7,749 nt of DNA from Desulfovibrio sp. (GTDB lineage Bacteria; Desulfobacterota; Desulfovibrionia; Desulfovibrionales; Desulfovibrionaceae), in NCBI GenBank assembly GCA_031270875.1, contig JAISXC010000001.1, forward strand, positions 1 to 7,749. The letters run 5' to 3'. The notes under the pieces are model-generated. The model saw nothing but the letters and a program-made list of their open reading frames with translations, ran no database searches and was not told where the DNA came from. The position numbers and the translations under genes are program-made. This document shows, one piece after another, positions 6,072 to 7,749 of this stretch (position 1 is the first letter of the stretch; each line of letters opens with the position of its first letter).

Positions 6072-6585
6072 GTGAACCGCTCAAAGTTCATGGAAAGGAG
6101 GCCCCAGATGCTGGATAAAGAAAGCCTGAACCACTCAAAATGGGATTGCAAGTACCATGTGGTTTGGATCCCGAAATATCGAAAGAAAAAGCTGTTTGCA
6201 TGGCTGCGTCCCCATTTGGGCGAGGCACTGCACGAGCTTGCGCGGCAGAAGGAGTGCCGAATCGAAGAAGGGCATTTGCTTGAAGACCATGTGCATATAC
6301 TCATATCGATACCGCCCAAGCTGGCCGTGTCTTCCGTTCTCGGTTTTATAAAAGGCAAAAGCGCCATTTATATCGCGCGCAATTTTTCAGGCAGGCGGAA
6401 AAATTTCACAGGAGAGAACTTTTGGGCACGGGGTTATTATGTCTCAACCGTTGGACTTGATGAGGCGTCAGCGCGTGAGTATATCAAGCATCAAGAGAAA
6501 GAAGACCAACGGGTAGATCAGTTACAGTTGTTGTAGTCGGCCCCCTTGGGGGGCTCACATATTCAAACCGCTTTGAGCGGTTCAC
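6072..6585. repeat. 15-bp inverted repeat flanking tnpA (5' and 3' untranslated segments)
   Basis: GTGAACCGCTCAAAG at 6072-6086 is the exact reverse complement of 6571-6585. The right copy also folds on itself (AACCGCT-TTG-AGCGGTT, 6566-6582). A third, imperfect copy lies in the coding start at 6127-6141 (TGAACCACTCAAAAT). The left copy is seven nt from the Shine-Dalgarno. Confidence 0.8.
6108..6536 (+). CDS. tnpA: IS200/IS605-family transposase TnpA
   Basis: The 142-residue product is a Y1 HUH transposase, which cuts and rejoins single-stranded element ends using one tyrosine. The HUH pair is visible as H61-V-H63 in LLEDHVHILISIPP, and the likely catalytic tyrosine is Y125 in AREYIKHQEKED. 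Other family motifs are the N-terminal KYHVVWIPKYRKK, KGKSAIYIARN, and FWARGYYVSTVG. I choose ATG 6108 because AAAGGAGG (6094-6101) lies six nt upstream; a longer frame from GTG 6072 would place that ribosome binding site inside the gene. Length and motifs are complete, so the enzyme is probably active. A GCCCCC/GGGGGC hairpin (6540-6554) just after the stop may act as a terminator or part of the element end. Confidence 0.95.
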   Translation: MLDKESLNHSKWDCKYHVVWIPKYRKKKLFAWLRPHLGEALHELARQKECRIEEGHLLEDHVHILISIPPKLAVSSVLGFIKGKSAIYIARNFSGRRKNFTGENFWARGYYVSTVGLDEASAREYIKHQEKEDQRVDQLQLL

Positions 6586-6643
6586 TGCCTTTCAAGCCCC
6601 CGGCTCTGCCGGGGGTACATGACTGTCCTGCCCTGAACAGCCT

Positions 6644-6668
6644 ATTCACATTTAAAATAAATGTGAAT
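6644..6668. promoter_or_regulatory. Perfect 10-bp palindrome, possible operator
   Basis: ATTCACATTT (6644-6653) and AAATGTGAAT (6659-6668) are perfect inverted arms around AAAAT. It is AT-rich, lies between the IS200 right hairpin and the two-gene cassette, and is not followed by a T run. A dimeric regulator site is more likely than a terminator, though no bordering promoter could be confirmed. Confidence 0.45.
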
Positions 6669-6708
6669 GAAAGGCATGAAGGAAGGGGCCGGACGGCCCA
6701 TTACTATC

Positions 6709-6779
6709 CATTTCCCCTCCGGTTCGGGGGAGTGTTAAATGCGAACTCCCCCTCTCCGGAGGGGAAATGTTCTTTTTTT
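6709..6779 (+). terminator. Strong two-part hairpin with T-run ahead of the AT-rich gene pair
   Basis: CATTTCCCCTCCGG (6709-6722) pairs perfectly with 6756-6769; inside, GGGGGAGT (6726-6733) pairs with ACTCCCCC (6745-6752) around an 11-nt loop. TTC and seven T (6773-6779) follow, a textbook intrinsic terminator for plus-strand transcription. It ends only 29 nt before the next start codon, so it either shields the pair from IS200 readthrough or controls it as an attenuator. Confidence 0.85.
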
Positions 6780-6808
6780 CAAACAACAAAAACCAGAGGA
6801 GAAGAGTC

Positions 6809-7051
6809 ATGGAAAAGAATGAACAAATCAAACAGCGGATGATCTATGAATTTCATGATGGTTTAGACCCACTCGACATTGCAAACGTTTTACAATATTG
6901 TAAAAAAAGACTAAAAGCAATCATGGTAAATAATGATGATAAGTTAAAAACAATACCGGTTGTCATAGACATCTTAGAAGATTTGTCCAGACAATTATTC
7001 AATGCGGAGGAACACGACAACAAAGATTCTTCGAACGTAGGAAAGGAGTAG
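6809..7051 (+). CDS. Hypothetical small protein, first gene of AT-rich pair
   Basis: The 80-residue product is unrecognised. It is predicted mostly helical and soluble: MEKNEQIKQRMIYEFHDGLD, then DIANVLQYCKKRLKAIMV, and a second amphipathic helix PVVIDILEDLSRQLFN, ending in a charged, probably disordered tail. No membrane segment or signal is seen. ATG 6809 has AGAGGAGA (6796-6803) five nt upstream. Its base composition is visibly AT-rich compared with fliM and the left operon, pointing to acquisition by transfer. The stop is two nt from the next start, so the two genes are translationally coupled. The small size and pairing suggest a cassette such as an antitoxin, anti-defence or plasmid/phage accessory pair, but no motif supports any of these. 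Confidence 0.75.
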   Translation: MEKNEQIKQRMIYEFHDGLDPLDIANVLQYCKKRLKAIMVNNDDKLKTIPVVIDILEDLSRQLFNAEEHDNKDSSNVGKE

Positions 7052-7053
7052 TT

Positions 7054-7320
7054 ATGTTTGACGGGGAAAAAACAAGAATGATAAATAATGTATTTGTTCT
7101 TCCGGAAATGCAATCAAAAGAAAGAGAAGTCAAAATCATTGACACAATGTACAACATAGTTGCTGTTGTTCAGGACGGAGGAAAAATTAAGGTGAGCGAT
7201 ACAAACTACGAGGTAAAATACATTGACGAGACTCATTTTTCCGTCAGCGGGAGATGCTTTCATAAGATGGAATTCGCTGAGTTGATCAAAAAGTACGGCC
7301 ATAAGATTCAGTTGGTATAA
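7054..7320 (+). CDS. Hypothetical small protein, second gene of AT-rich pair
   Basis: The 88-residue product is unrecognised. Its middle is beta-rich (VKIIDTMYNIVAVVQDGGKI, then YEVKYIDETHFSVSG) followed by a C-terminal helix (FHKMEFAELIKKYGHKIQLV). The arrangement is that of a small soluble beta-sheet domain with a closing helix. The GRCFHKMEF segment holds a Cys and His in close order, but no metal site can be claimed. GGAAAGGAG (7040-7048) overlaps the end of the previous gene and is a very good ribosome binding site for ATG 7054. The gene shares the AT-rich composition of its partner and ends directly before a 13-bp GC-rich hairpin. It is co-expressed with the first gene and probably acts with it. 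Confidence 0.75.
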   Translation: MFDGEKTRMINNVFVLPEMQSKEREVKIIDTMYNIVAVVQDGGKIKVSDTNYEVKYIDETHFSVSGRCFHKMEFAELIKKYGHKIQLV

Positions 7321-7325
7321 TGCGC

Positions 7326-7354
7326 CCCCCCTCCGGCCAAGGGCCGGAGGGGGG
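7326..7354 (+). terminator. GC-rich hairpin after the AT-rich pair
   Basis: CCCCCCTCCGGCC (7326-7338) pairs perfectly with GGCCGGAGGGGGG (7342-7354) around AAG, five nt after the stop codon. There is no T run, so it may stabilise the mRNA end or stop transcription with Rho. It shares CCCCTCCGG/CCGGAGGGG with the hairpin in front of the pair. Confidence 0.6.
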
Positions 7355-7454
7355 AACGAAACGCCTCCAAATTTGCCCGCTAAGACACGTTTGAAAAAAA
7401 TTCGACTCATATGACCCCCCATGCCGGAACGCGGCAGCGGAGGGAGGCAGCCGC

Positions 7455-7483
7455 TTGACTCCCGCCCGGGTCTGCCGTATAGA
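7455..7483 (+). promoter_or_regulatory. Sigma-70 type promoter
   Basis: TTGACT (7455-7460) and TATAGA (7478-7483) are separated by exactly 17 nt, with five of six matches at -35 and five of six at -10. Transcription would start about 7489-7491, just before a series of hairpins. This is the best promoter match outside the IS630 ends. Confidence 0.6.
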
Positions 7484-7489
7484 CAAGGG

Positions 7490-7606
7490 AACCCCGGCCC
7501 CTGTGTGACCAGGAACCGGGGCCGGCACGGCGCGTTAGCGCCCCCGTGCCACGGCTGCCAAGGTTGGACGGTTTTTCGGCCCCGAACCACTCGCGATGGT
7601 TCGGGG
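7490..7606 (+). ncRNA. Candidate structured small RNA or leader
   Basis: Downstream of the 7455-7483 promoter are three hairpins in 117 nt: CCCCGG/CCGGGG (7492-7497 with 7516-7521, inner CCTG/CAGG), GGCACGG/CCGTGCC (7524-7530 with 7544-7550, inner GCG/CGC), and CCCCGAACCA/TGGTTCGGGG (7580-7589 with 7597-7606). An alternative 8-bp pairing, CCGGCCCC (7494-7501) with GGGGCCGG (7518-7525), would break the first two, so the RNA could switch. No coding frame explains the structure. The last stem lacks a T run, so the 3' end is uncertain. It matches no RNA family I know. Confidence 0.4.
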
Positions 7607-7613
7607 TCAACTC

Positions 7614-7682
7614 TTATCTGGTGTCAGACGCCAGAAAGAGAACCACAGCCAACGCGATGATCAAGGCGATCACAATCCGCAA
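7614..7682 (-). CDS. Possible single-helix membrane peptide (22 residues)
   Basis: TTG 7682 follows AGGAGG (7697-7692) at nine nt and opens a 22-codon frame dominated by a hydrophobic run IVIALIIALAVVLFL, ending in a polar ASDTR tail and TAA. It would be one membrane helix, in size and character like type I toxin peptides such as Ibs, or like small transporter subunits. The frame is also open upstream through an ATG at 7724 (36 residues, with an Arg-rich start) and on to the window edge, so it might instead be the membrane-anchored end of a longer protein. A plus-strand transcript from the 7455 promoter that passed the last hairpin would be antisense to it. No homologue is claimed. Confidence 0.35.
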   Translation of the reverse strand: MRIVIALIIALAVVLFLASDTR

Positions 7683-7749
7683 GGCTGATACCCTCCTGCC
7701 GTTTGTTGCGCCGTGCCGACGCATGGAGAAGGGCAGCCGCAGCGAAATC

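Larger units (their letters stand above)
6008..6615 (+). mobile_element. IS200/IS605-family element, tnpA only (minimal extent between end hairpins)
   Basis: The element has an intact tnpA flanked by subterminal hairpins of the same design: CCCCAGGC-TTT-GCCTGGGG (6008-6026) at the left and CCCCCGGC-TCT-GCCGGGGG (6597-6615) at the right. These are the structures TnpA recognises on single-stranded DNA. IS200 elements lack terminal inverted repeats and target duplications, so the exact cleavage points cannot be fixed; the true ends probably lie 10-25 nt outside the hairpins. There is no tnpB. Confidence 0.85.

Noticed and set aside
7114..7590. Minus-strand 158-codon frame across the AT-rich pair end and hairpin region
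   Set aside because: It runs through two strong hairpins and opposite a gene with a good ribosome site; the sequence is Gly, Pro and Arg-rich without domains.
7657..7749. Plus-strand frame open to the right edge (MIKAITIRKADTLLPF...)
   Set aside because: No Shine-Dalgarno, only 31 codons visible, and it mirrors the hydrophobic minus frame. It could be a real gene start downstream of the 7455 promoter, but the visible part does not allow a call.

Overview
The window looks like a chromosomal stretch of a flagellated Gram-negative bacterium of fairly high GC. The long reading frames at the left and fliM are GC-rich, and the FliM sequence together with a FecR/outer-membrane-barrel gene pair would suit a Desulfovibrionaceae-like deltaproteobacterium. 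That taxonomic guess is inference; there is no rRNA or tRNA here to settle it.

Left part (1-2345, minus strand): an envelope or secretion operon. A 397-residue exported FecR-domain protein (970-2163) is followed after 39 nt by a gene encoding a signal peptide, TPR-like helices and the start of what looks like an outer-membrane barrel (1-930, cut by the window edge). Upstream of the FecR gene lie a GC-rich hairpin flanked by 12-bp direct repeats, a plausible promoter, and an 18-unit GT microsatellite directly abutting the -35 box. This layout suggests a surface system that could vary by repeat slippage.

Middle (2343-3907): about 580 nt without a convincing gene, then fliM (2927-3907), the flagellar C-ring switch protein, complete and intact. 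A 1211-bp IS630-family element (3907-5117) sits exactly in the fliM stop codon. It duplicated the TA of TAG, and its own first base, G, restores the stop. The transposase is split over two frames joined by a probable -1 slip at an A7 run and retains its DDE residues. Both element ends carry a promoter-like sequence inside the terminal repeats.

Right part (5120-7749): accessory DNA. A charged, coiled-coil-like protein of unknown function (5132-5707) is followed by a structured non-coding stretch containing an 88-nt foldback. Then comes an IS200/IS605-family element with an intact tnpA (6108-6536) and the expected end hairpins. Next is an AT-rich two-gene cassette (6809-7320) between two strong GC-rich hairpins that share a 9-bp core. 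Last is a structured region with a good sigma-70 promoter (7455-7483) that may drive a small RNA, opposite a very short hydrophobic open frame with a good Shine-Dalgarno (7614-7682, minus).

The genes do not form one pathway. The housekeeping anchor is fliM; the FecR/TPR-barrel pair is a self-contained envelope operon; everything right of fliM looks like a landing zone for mobile elements and small unknown cassettes.
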